Origin: Methylobacter tundripaludum SV96
Lineage (GTDB): Bacteria; Pseudomonadota; Gammaproteobacteria; Methylococcales; Methylomonadaceae
DNA: 64,000 nt
NCBI RefSeq assembly: GCF_000190755.2
Contig: NZ_JH109152.1
Span: forward strand, 2,297,937-2,361,936
Reading direction: 5' to 3'
The notes under the pieces were generated by a model. It was not told where the DNA came from. It searched no databases and was given only the letters and a program-made list of their open reading frames with translations. The position numbers and the translations under genes were made by a program. Below, one piece after another: positions 29,584 to 36,563 of this stretch (the stretch's first letter is position 1; each line of letters opens with the position of its first letter).

Positions 29584-30462
29584 ATGACAACGAATTCCCT
29601 TGCCCCCATTGTTACTCTGTTGCAGCAGCATCGAGCCGCGATCAGTTCGGAATGGATGACTGAAGTGCTGCGCGTTTGGATGCGCCTGTACCCCGGATTG
29701 GTCAACGAGGATGAGTTGCGTCGGCAGGCCGACGCTCTGCTCAAGGAGCTCGGCAAACTCTTTTCCGAGCATAGCGGCGAAGCGCCGCCGGATATTACCG
29801 GGAACAGCGAGCTTGGCGAAATCGCTCGCGAGTTGAGCTCCGAACGCGCCAAAAAGGGCTTTAAACCGGCGGACACGGCGCAATACGTGATTACCCTGAA
29901 AAATGTGCTGACCCAACATTTGGTGCGTACCTTGAACGAATCGCCGACCAGCCTCACCCTCTGTCTGCGGGCGGTGGACGATGTGCTCGACCGCCTGTCA
30001 CTGCTCACCTTCGATGCCTTCGTGGAAACGCGGGAACGGGTCATTGCCCAGCAGAGCCTGTCGTTGGTGGAGCTGTCCACGCCGGTGATCCTGCTCTGGA
30101 ACAATGTGCTGCTGCTGCCGCTGATCGGCGTGATCGACACGGTCCGCGCCCGCCAGTTAACCGAACGCTTACTGGAATCGATCACCAAGCACGAGGCCAG
30201 CGTGACGCTGATCGACGTGACCGGGGTGCCGGTATTCGATACCAGCGTCGCCCGGCATATCATGAAAGCGATTGATGCCGCTCAGTTGCTCGGTTCCCGC
30301 ATCGTGATGACCGGCATCAGTCCGGAAGGCGCGCAGACACTGACCAAGTTGGGCATCAGCTTTGCCAACGTGATCAGCCGGGCGACCTTGCGGGCCGGGT
30401 TGGCCGAGGCTTTGCAGCTGGTCGGCCGCCGCATTGAGTTCACCGGCGGAGTACACAAGTGA
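29584..30462 (+). CDS. rsbR: Stressosome sensor RsbR
   Basis: A 292-residue protein with an RsbRD-type N-terminal helical domain (about 1-150; EWMTEVLRVWMRLYP and AFVETRERVIAQ) and a C-terminal STAS domain. The STAS part keeps both phosphorylation sites known for Bacillus RsbRA: Thr220 in PVFDTSVARHI and Thr252 in EGAQTLTKLGI. RsbR and RsbS form the stressosome core that sequesters RsbT until stress leads RsbT to phosphorylate them. The stop overlaps rsbS. The module sits directly after the che genes on the same strand, with a 22-base gap from the MCP-like gene. Confidence 0.93.
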   Translation: MTTNSLAPIVTLLQQHRAAISSEWMTEVLRVWMRLYPGLVNEDELRRQADALLKELGKLFSEHSGEAPPDITGNSELGEIARELSSERAKKGFKPADTAQYVITLKNVLTQHLVRTLNESPTSLTLCLRAVDDVLDRLSLLTFDAFVETRERVIAQQSLSLVELSTPVILLWNNVLLLPLIGVIDTVRARQLTERLLESITKHEASVTLIDVTGVPVFDTSVARHIMKAIDAAQLLGSRIVMTGISPEGAQTLTKLGISFANVISRATLRAGLAEALQLVGRRIEFTGGVHK

Positions 30463-30848
30463 AAATCCCTATTCTGCGTTTGGGCAGGATTCTGCTGAGT
30501 TCCATCCAGGTCGATCTCACCGATGCCGATGCGATGCAGTTTCAGGACGATTTGGTCAATAAAATCGCCGAAATCGAGGCCTTGGGCATCGTCATCGACA
30601 TTACCTCGCTGGAGGTGGTCGATTCGTTCATGGCGCGTGTCATCAACGATACCGCCGGCATGGCCCGCCTTCTGGGCGCCGAGGTGGTCATCTGCGGCGT
30701 CCAGCCTTATGTGGCCATGACGCTGGTGGAGATGGGCCGGGATCTGATCGGTGTCGATTGCACCTTCAATCTCGATCAAGGGCTGGAAATAATCAAAGCG
30801 CGGATTGAGATGCGCGGCGATGCAAGGATGATTGAGGGGGAGGGATGA
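30459..30848 (+). CDS. rsbS: Stressosome scaffold RsbS
   Basis: A 129-residue single STAS-domain protein. MKIPILRLGRILLSSIQVDL and GIVIDITSLEVVDSFMAR are characteristic of RsbS, and the phosphorylated serine is kept at Ser56 (VVDSF), equivalent to Bacillus Ser59. VVICGVQPYVAMTLVEMG is the family's C-terminal half. It overlaps rsbR before it and rsbT after it, so the three should be made in fixed ratio. Confidence 0.95.
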   Translation: MKIPILRLGRILLSSIQVDLTDADAMQFQDDLVNKIAEIEALGIVIDITSLEVVDSFMARVINDTAGMARLLGAEVVICGVQPYVAMTLVEMGRDLIGVDCTFNLDQGLEIIKARIEMRGDARMIEGEG

Positions 30849-31264
30849 CCACGCAGCCGACAAACTCATCTGAACGGGTGCCGATTCTCGATGCGTCGGA
30901 CATTGTGCGGGCGCGCGGCGTTGCCCGGCAAGTGGCGGGACGGATCGGTTTCGGCCTTGCCGACCAGACGCGTTTGGCGACAGCGGTCTCCGAGTTGGCG
31001 CGCAATGTCGTGCAGTACGGCGAAGACGGTTTTTGTGAGATTGTCGATGCATCCGATCACAATGAAATGCGGCTGGGCATTCTGGTTGAGGATCACGGTT
31101 CCGGTATTGATAACATCGATAAAGCCATGAAGGATGGTTACACCACCGGCGGCGGATTGGGCGCGGGTTTGCCGGGCACCCGCAGGTTGATGGATGAATT
31201 TGTCATTGAATCGGAGCCGGGACTTACCCGCATCAGCATTGCCTTGGTCAGAAAACGATCTTGA
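30845..31264 (+). CDS. rsbT: Stressosome switch kinase RsbT
   Basis: A 139-residue GHKL ATPase/kinase. The N box is SELARNVVQYG, G1 is VEDHGSGI and the G2 region GGGLGAGLPGTRRLMDEF is intact. Known role: phosphorylates RsbS and RsbR, is released from the stressosome and then binds an output protein through that protein's RsbU-type N-terminal domain. Here no RsbU phosphatase is present; instead two proteins with that domain (32255 and 34919) follow in the locus and are the likely targets. Confidence 0.94.
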   Translation: MTTQPTNSSERVPILDASDIVRARGVARQVAGRIGFGLADQTRLATAVSELARNVVQYGEDGFCEIVDASDHNEMRLGILVEDHGSGIDNIDKAMKDGYTTGGGLGAGLPGTRRLMDEFVIESEPGLTRISIALVRKRS

Positions 31265-31272
31265 AGGAAGGT

Positions 31273-31662
31273 ATGAACAAAATAAGTGTCTACGTGGCCG
31301 GTGAACCTAATGTCGCCGAAGCCGTCCGCACCGCCAAGCTCATGGCATCGGAGCTAGGGTTCGCCAGGATACAAGCCTATTACATCGCTACCGCGGCATC
31401 GGAGTTGGCTGCCAACCTGTTTATCCATGCCGACGGCGGTATGTTTGAAGTCTCTGCATTGACGGATCGTCCCGGTCTGGAGCTGGTGGTTACCGATCAT
31501 GGCCCCGGCATTGCCGATATAGAGAAGGCCTTGCAGGACGGTTACAGCACCGCAGGCGGTTTGGGCTGCGGCCTGCCCGGCGTGCAGCGGCTGATGGATG
31601 AAATGGATATTAACAGTCAACCCGGTCAGGGGACGGTGGTGAGGGCGCGCAAATGGCTGTAA
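31273..31662 (+). CDS. RsbW/RsbT-like GHKL ATP-binding protein (first copy)
   Basis: A 129-residue small kinase-fold protein. Start ATG 31273 chosen for AAGGAAGG immediately upstream; the open frame begins at a TTG inside the rsbT stop. ASELAANLFIHADGG (N box), VTDHGPGIADI (G1) and GGLGCGLPGVQRLMDEMDI (G2) are intact. It resembles RsbT more than sigma-binding RsbW. No sigma-B-type factor or anti-anti-sigma of RsbV type is visible nearby, so its target is unknown. A diverged, frameshifted copy lies at 34512. It overlaps the next gene by ten bases. Confidence 0.88.
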   Translation: MNKISVYVAGEPNVAEAVRTAKLMASELGFARIQAYYIATAASELAANLFIHADGGMFEVSALTDRPGLELVVTDHGPGIADIEKALQDGYSTAGGLGCGLPGVQRLMDEMDINSQPGQGTVVRARKWL

Positions 31663-32237
31663 CAATCGGTTATGCGACGCGCCCGCTGGCGGGAGAGACG
31701 GTCTGCGGCGACAGTTGCGGCTGGTGGCGCTCCGGCGAGCGCATTGTATTGGCCGTGGCCGACGGCCTGGGTCATGGACCGGAGGCCGCTTACGCTTCCG
31801 AAGCCGCCTTGGCCTGTATCGCTAACAACTTGAGTCGGACTTGCGAAGACCTGTTTGCCGATTGCGACGCCTGTTTGCAAGATACGCGCGGCGTGGCGTT
31901 GGCCGTCGCTATTATCGAACCGGCCACCGGTCTAATGACGGTTTGCACGGTCGGCAATATCCGGGTTCTGCTGCTGTGCGACAGCAAAGACAGCAGGCTT
32001 GATGGCGGACGAGGCATTGTCGGCGCGGGCTATCAAAACCTGGTCCCGGAAACGCGGGTGCTTGCTCCGGGAAATGTGTTGGCGATGTTTTCCGACGGGC
32101 TGGATCAATTTCCCGCATTGCGGGAGGTTTTTGTCGAACCCGGAGTATCCGCGAAAGATCAGGCGCAAGCGATACTGGATCACTGTGCGCACAATGACGA
32201 CGATGCCTCGGTGTTGATTTACCGCCATGAGTTTTAA
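31653..32237 (+). CDS. rsbX: RsbX-like PP2C/SpoIIE phosphatase
   Basis: A 194-residue PPM-type phosphatase. The metal-binding aspartates are visible in GDSCG (N-terminal), VADGLGHGPEAAYASE and FSDGLDQFP, and the C-terminal HNDDDASVLIY is typical. RsbX resets the stressosome by dephosphorylating RsbS-P and RsbR-P. The size and position right after rsbT-type genes fit RsbX rather than RsbU, and it lacks the RsbT-binding N-terminus. Its start overlaps the preceding gene. Confidence 0.88.
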   Translation: MAVTIGYATRPLAGETVCGDSCGWWRSGERIVLAVADGLGHGPEAAYASEAALACIANNLSRTCEDLFADCDACLQDTRGVALAVAIIEPATGLMTVCTVGNIRVLLLCDSKDSRLDGGRGIVGAGYQNLVPETRVLAPGNVLAMFSDGLDQFPALREVFVEPGVSAKDQAQAILDHCAHNDDDASVLIYRHEF

Positions 32238-32254
32238 TACGGCTTAAAGCGTTT

Positions 32255-34510
32255 ATGAAACAGGATGTAGAACGCTATTTTCATATTCTGCAACAGGTAG
32301 CGTTTGCCGCGGATGCGGACGCTATTGAAGTCCATTTGGCCGAGGCCTTCGAGCTGAGCCGCATTTGGGTCGACCGGGGGGTGCCGCCTGACGAAGTGAC
32401 GCTCCTTCATCATGACGCGATGGTGCGCTTGTCTACGGCGCATCCCGAGTTAATTTTTGCTCAGGTGGCGGATCGTTTGACCCGACCGTTAATGGAAATG
32501 TCCATGGCTTATGGGATGGCCTTTCGCGAACAAATGGAGCAGCGTTATCAGGCCATCGTCAACTCCCGCCTTAAGCAGTCGCACAGCTTGGAGTCGGTCG
32601 GTAAACTGGCGGCGGGCATCGCCCATGATTTCAATAATCTGCTGGGCAACATCGGCGGTTTTGCGGAAATTGCGGCGGACAAACTGATGCCCGGTTCTTC
32701 GGCCGGAGACGACTTTAATAATATGGTCGACAACATCAATACCTTGCTAACCGCCGAACAGGCCATGTTGGAAGAAATCGCATTAAACGAGCGCCGTTTC
32801 CGCTCTTTGGTGGAAAACTCGCCGGACATTATTGTCCGTTACGACCGGGATTGTCGGCGTGTATTTGTTAATCCGGCTTACATTCGGGAAACGGATACAC
32901 CTGCTGAGCTGGTGCTTAACAAAAGCACCGATGATGCTAATGTTTGGCGTCCCAGCATGCCGCGCGAAGAATACCGCAAGAGGCTGCAACAAGTCATGGA
33001 CACCGGGGTTACGGATCAAATCCTGCTGGAGTGGGTGCGCCAGGATGCTCAGCGGGTAAGCCATGAAATGTACGTAGTGGCTGAATACGATGCCGATGGC
33101 GATGTCATAGGTACCTTGGCGATCGGTAGGGATGTAACCCGTAGCAAAGAAGCCGAGCGGCAATTGCTCCATCAAGCTAGTTACGACATCCTGACCGGCT
33201 TGCCGAACCGGCGACTGTTCGGTGACCGGCTGGGTAAGGACGTTGCCAAGGCCAAACGTAACGACTTTGGCTTAGCGGTATTGTTTATCGACTTGGATCG
33301 ATTCAAGGAAGTCAACGATACCTTGGGTCATGCTGTTGGCGACCTGTTGCTAAAAAAAGCAGCGCAACGCATTTGCAGCTGTGTGCGCGAATCCGACACG
33401 GTGGCGCGTTTTGCAGGCGACGAATTTGTCGTGATCTTGCCGGAAGTCGGCGAAAGCGGGGCTTTGCAACGGATAGCGCAAAACATCGTCGGCGTTATGG
33501 CGCAGTCCTTCACTTTTGGCGAACATAGCGCTTACGTCTCGGCCAGCATCGGTATTGCCATTTTTCCGCAGGATGGCGACAACGCAGATACGCTGGTCGG
33601 ATGCGCCGACCAGGCCATGTATTCGGCTAAAAAAACGGGTCGCAACAATTTTTGCTTCTTTAACCGTCAGATGCTGGAGCTGGCCCACCAGCGCATGCAA
33701 CTGGGCAACGACCTTCACGATGCGCTGGGCAAAGGCCAACTTGAGGTGTTTTACCAACCGATCATCGATGTGGTCAGCGGTCGGGTTGTCAAGGCTGAAG
33801 CGCTGTTGCGCTGGCGGCATCCCGAATGGGGCATGGTGCCGCCTGACCGGTTTATTCCGATAGCTGAAGAAACCGACCTGATCCAGGAAATCGGCGCCTG
33901 GGTATTTCGCGAGGCGGCGGATACCGTTAAGCGCTGGAATGCCCTCTCGGCAAACCAAGGTCAGCGGCAGATCAGTGTCAACATGTCGCCGCGCCAGTTC
34001 ACCCGGGGGCGCGGCGAGCAAATTATCATTAATTATATGCAGGCTTACGGTCTTGATCCGGCGCATATTGCGGTCGAAATAACGGAAGGGCTGTTGCTGG
34101 ATAATTGTCCGGGCGTCACCCAAAAACTGGAAAAGTTGCGCGCGGCCGGTATCGAGATTTCACTGGATGACTTCGGCACCGGCTATTCGGCGATGGCCTA
34201 TCTGAAAAGATTCAACATCGATTACCTGAAGATCGATCAGTCTTTCGTCCGCGATTTGGAAACCGATCCGGGCGACCGGGCGATAGCGGAAGCGATTGTG
34301 GTGATGGCGCATCGCTTGGGCTTGAAGGTGATAGCGGAAGGCGTGGAAACCGAAGGCCAGTATGCGCTGCTGGCGGAAGCGGGTTGCGAATACGTGCAGG
34401 GCTATTTGTTCGCCAAACCGATGCCGGTTGAGGCATTTCTGGCATTTGTTAATGCCGACGCACAGAAACCGGCTGTTATAGAGGGACCGTTAGCGGTCTT
34501 GATGAGATGA
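32255..34510 (+). CDS. RsbU_N-(orphan HisKA)-PAS-GGDEF-EAL c-di-GMP protein
   Basis: A 751-residue composite. Residues 1-100 match the RsbT-binding N-terminal domain of RsbU (VPPDEVTLLHH and EMSMAYGMAFREQM). Next is a histidine-kinase H box (LAAGIAHDFNNLLG, His124) with no ATPase domain. PAS about 180-295 (RFRSLVENSPDIIVRYD). GGDEF about 305-475 with RESD inhibitory site and signature AGDEF. EAL about 490-735 with EALLRW, VEITEGLLL, LDDFGTGYS, LKIDQSF and EGVETEGQ, so phosphodiesterase activity is likely. Inference: RsbT released from the stressosome switches c-di-GMP turnover. The first 150 residues are paralogous to the kinase at 34919, pointing to a fusion after duplication. Confidence 0.93.
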   Translation: MKQDVERYFHILQQVAFAADADAIEVHLAEAFELSRIWVDRGVPPDEVTLLHHDAMVRLSTAHPELIFAQVADRLTRPLMEMSMAYGMAFREQMEQRYQAIVNSRLKQSHSLESVGKLAAGIAHDFNNLLGNIGGFAEIAADKLMPGSSAGDDFNNMVDNINTLLTAEQAMLEEIALNERRFRSLVENSPDIIVRYDRDCRRVFVNPAYIRETDTPAELVLNKSTDDANVWRPSMPREEYRKRLQQVMDTGVTDQILLEWVRQDAQRVSHEMYVVAEYDADGDVIGTLAIGRDVTRSKEAERQLLHQASYDILTGLPNRRLFGDRLGKDVAKAKRNDFGLAVLFIDLDRFKEVNDTLGHAVGDLLLKKAAQRICSCVRESDTVARFAGDEFVVILPEVGESGALQRIAQNIVGVMAQSFTFGEHSAYVSASIGIAIFPQDGDNADTLVGCADQAMYSAKKTGRNNFCFFNRQMLELAHQRMQLGNDLHDALGKGQLEVFYQPIIDVVSGRVVKAEALLRWRHPEWGMVPPDRFIPIAEETDLIQEIGAWVFREAADTVKRWNALSANQGQRQISVNMSPRQFTRGRGEQIIINYMQAYGLDPAHIAVEITEGLLLDNCPGVTQKLEKLRAAGIEISLDDFGTGYSAMAYLKRFNIDYLKIDQSFVRDLETDPGDRAIAEAIVVMAHRLGLKVIAEGVETEGQYALLAEAGCEYVQGYLFAKPMPVEAFLAFVNADAQKPAVIEGPLAVLMR

Positions 34511-34511
34511 A

Positions 34512-34877
34512 ATGAATAAAGTATGCATTCAGGTGGCCGGTGAACCGGACATTGTCGAAGTTGCCCGCCAAGTTAGGCAGACGGCATTGGCGTTAAGGTT
34601 TAGCGCCGCGCAAGCCCATTACATTGCCACCGCCGCCTCGGAATTGGCGGCCAACCTGTTTATCCATGCCGACGGGGGGGTGATTGAAGCGTCCTGTCTG
34701 AAGGATCGTTCCGGTATAGAGCGGGTGGCTACCGATCAGGGCCCCGGCATTGGCGATATTGACAAGGTGTTGCGGGGCGATTATAGCACGGCTGACGGAT
34801 TAGGCTGCGGCCTGCTCGGCGTGCAGCGGCTGATGGATGAGATGGACATCGACAGGTACGGTAGTGAGGGCGCGTAA
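34512..34877 (+). CDS. RsbT/RsbW-like ATP-binding protein (second copy, diverged and shortened)
   Basis: A 121-residue paralogue of the 31273 product (shared IATAASELAANLFIHADGG and LMDEMDI). Differences hit motifs: G1 reads ATDQGPGI instead of VTDHGPGI and the G2 loop LGCGLLGVQ has Leu for Pro. A small deletion shifts the frame near the end, giving a different tail (DRYGSEGA) where copy one has VVRARKWL; the out-of-frame bases for that tail are still present. It may be decaying or weakly active. Only one base separates it from the GGDEF-EAL stop. Confidence 0.8.
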   Translation: MNKVCIQVAGEPDIVEVARQVRQTALALRFSAAQAHYIATAASELAANLFIHADGGVIEASCLKDRSGIERVATDQGPGIGDIDKVLRGDYSTADGLGCGLLGVQRLMDEMDIDRYGSEGA

Positions 34878-34921
34878 ATGGCTGTGATGATTGGCATTGA
34901 CATGGAGGTTGTGCGCCCATG
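34877..34921 (+). pseudogene. Remnant of a deleted rsbX-like gene start
   Basis: An ATG at the end of the second RsbT/RsbW-like copy reads MAVMIGIDMEVVRP before a stop that overlaps the next gene's ATG. In the first copy of this block the same position starts the RsbX-like phosphatase with MAVTIGY. Preceding bases (GTGAGGGCGCG, AAATGGCTGT) are also shared. The remaining 180 or so codons are gone, so copy two lost its phosphatase by deletion. Confidence 0.6.
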
Positions 34922-35965
34922 AAACCGATCGGGGAACGCTATTTCCAGATTCTGCAACAGGTGGTCTTTGCCGATGATACCTATGCGATTGAAGTTTATT
35001 TGGCCGAAGCCTTTGAGCTGGGCCGGGCCTTGGTCGATCAAAAGGTGCCGCCGGATGAGGTGACGCATATTCATCATGAAGCGGTGGTCAGGTTTTCCCG
35101 AACGCATCCTTCATTAAGTTTCGCGCAGGTGGCCGATCGTTTGACCCGGCCGTTGATGGAAATGACCATGGCGTATGGCTTGGCTTTTCGCGAACAAATG
35201 GAGCGTCAGTATCAGGATATGGTCAATTCCCGCTTGGCGCAGTCGCACAAACTGGAAGCGGTCGGCACGCTTGCGGCGGGTATCGCTCATGATTTCAATA
35301 ACCTGTTGGGTAGTATCATCGGTTTCGCGGAAATGGCGGGAGATGAGCTGCCGGAGGGGTCTTCCGGGAAACATAGCATTAACCATGTGTTGACCGCCAG
35401 CTTTCGTGCCCGCGACCTTGTTACCCGAATGTTGACCTTTGCCAGACAAAGCCCGGTCAAGTCGGTAGCGGTGGAAGTGGAGGTGGTCGCGCAAATGCAG
35501 GAAACATTGGAGCTGTTGAGTGTTTCTTATAAGAAGGGTTTGGAAATCCGTTTTCAGACCGGCATCGAGCGAGTGACGGTGATGGCCGATCCCGGCCAGT
35601 TGCAACAGATCGTGATGAACTTGTGCATCAATGCGGCCGATGCCATGAGCCATCGGGGCGTGGTGGCCGTTGGTCTTGATTTCGCCAGATTTGACGACTG
35701 TGCGAAGGCGGGCATTTGCCTGAAGGTTATCGATAGCGGACACGGTATGCCCCCTGAGGTGCAGGAACGGATATTCGATCCTTTTTTTACCACTAAAGCA
35801 CCCAACAAAGGCAGTGGGCTGGGGCTTTCCGTGGTGTACGGCATTGTCACCCAATTGGGCGGACTCATAGAAGTGCAAAGCCGGGCTGCCGGCGGTAATT
35901 CGGGAACGGAATTCAAGGTGTTTTTGCCTTTGGCGAATAATCCCCCCGATGGGGAAAACGGCTAG
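34919..35965 (+). CDS. Histidine kinase with RsbU-type N-terminal domain
   Basis: A 348-residue soluble kinase. Residues 1-100 are an RsbU_N-like domain (VPPDEVTHIHHEAV, EMTMAYGLAFREQM), proposed to bind RsbT. Then HisKA with His124 (LAAGIAHDFNNLLG) and a HATPase with N box IVMNLCINAADAM, G1 DSGHGMPPEV and G2 KGSGLGLSVVYG. No membrane segment. The C-terminal NNPPDGENG is encoded by a short CCCC/GGGG repeat seen again at 36121..36141 and may be acquired. A receiver follows at 36188, its probable partner. This would tie stressosome activation to a phosphorelay. Confidence 0.92.
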   Translation: MKPIGERYFQILQQVVFADDTYAIEVYLAEAFELGRALVDQKVPPDEVTHIHHEAVVRFSRTHPSLSFAQVADRLTRPLMEMTMAYGLAFREQMERQYQDMVNSRLAQSHKLEAVGTLAAGIAHDFNNLLGSIIGFAEMAGDELPEGSSGKHSINHVLTASFRARDLVTRMLTFARQSPVKSVAVEVEVVAQMQETLELLSVSYKKGLEIRFQTGIERVTVMADPGQLQQIVMNLCINAADAMSHRGVVAVGLDFARFDDCAKAGICLKVIDSGHGMPPEVQERIFDPFFTTKAPNKGSGLGLSVVYGIVTQLGGLIEVQSRAAGGNSGTEFKVFLPLANNPPDGENG

Positions 35966-35992
35966 AAGCCGTCAGAAGTTAAGTTAATGTTT

Positions 35993-36054
35993 CAATCCAC
36001 ATCCGACCTCATCCGTCGAATGACACCCGCCGACGGATAGAGGTCGGTGGATTG
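35993..36054. repeat. Long hairpin between histidine kinase and receiver genes
   Basis: CAATCCAC, CCGACCTC and CCGTC on the left are mirrored by GACGG, GAGGTCGG and GTGGATTG on the right with only small bulges, around a 14-base loop. It is followed by a C-rich GAGGAGG/CCTCC area and a CCCCCTGAAGGGGG mini-hairpin at 36127..36140. Lacking a T-run, it could be an RNA processing or stability element separating the upstream locus from the last two genes. Confidence 0.65.
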
Positions 36055-36187
36055 TTCCTCCCCGTAAACGAGGAGGTTACCCAAAAGGATAACGATGCCA
36101 GTGCATCGTTGTCAAACTCAAATAATCCCCCTGAAGGGGGAAGTTTCAGACCAGCGAAAAAATTTGATGAATGAGGAAATAAGCAAA

Positions 36188-36556
36188 ATGGCACGTATTT
36201 TAGTTATTGAAGATGATGAGCAATTCCGCGAGATGCTGGTTCAGATGTTGACTCAGGATGCCCATAGGGTAACGGTTGCCCATGACGGCGAAGAGGGCTT
36301 GCGGCTCAGTCGGCAAGTCCGGCCGAACCTGATTATCACCGACATACTCATGCCGCGTATGGACGGTATTGAGACCATAATGGAATTGGCGCGGCAGGGC
36401 GGGGATACTCCCATCATTGCCATTTCCGGCGGACGGCGTTCGATCAGCGCCGAATTCAACCTTGAATCGGCGACGCTGATGGGGGTTAAGGCGACGCTTG
36501 CGAAACCTTTCACCAGAGCCGATTTGCGTCAGGCCATAGAGCAGGCGCTGGGCTGA
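36188..36556 (+). CDS. Single-domain response regulator
   Basis: A 122-residue receiver starting MARILVIEDDEQFREM. Acidic pair Asp9/Asp10 region, phospho-acceptor Asp52 (IITDILMPRMDGIE), serine at AISGGRRS and Lys in ATLAKPFTRADL. Start at 36188 is supported by GAGGAA nine bases upstream; the frame is open further up (to 36095) through repeat DNA without homology. There is no output domain. The likely phosphoryl donor is the RsbU_N histidine kinase upstream. Confidence 0.9.
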   Translation: MARILVIEDDEQFREMLVQMLTQDAHRVTVAHDGEEGLRLSRQVRPNLIITDILMPRMDGIETIMELARQGGDTPIIAISGGRRSISAEFNLESATLMGVKATLAKPFTRADLRQAIEQALG

Positions 36557-36563
36557 AACGACT

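Noticed and set aside
35991-36006. GTTTCAATCCACATCC, resembling the start of some CRISPR repeats
   Set aside because: Present once only, with no spacers or repeated units and no cas genes; it is one arm of a local hairpin.
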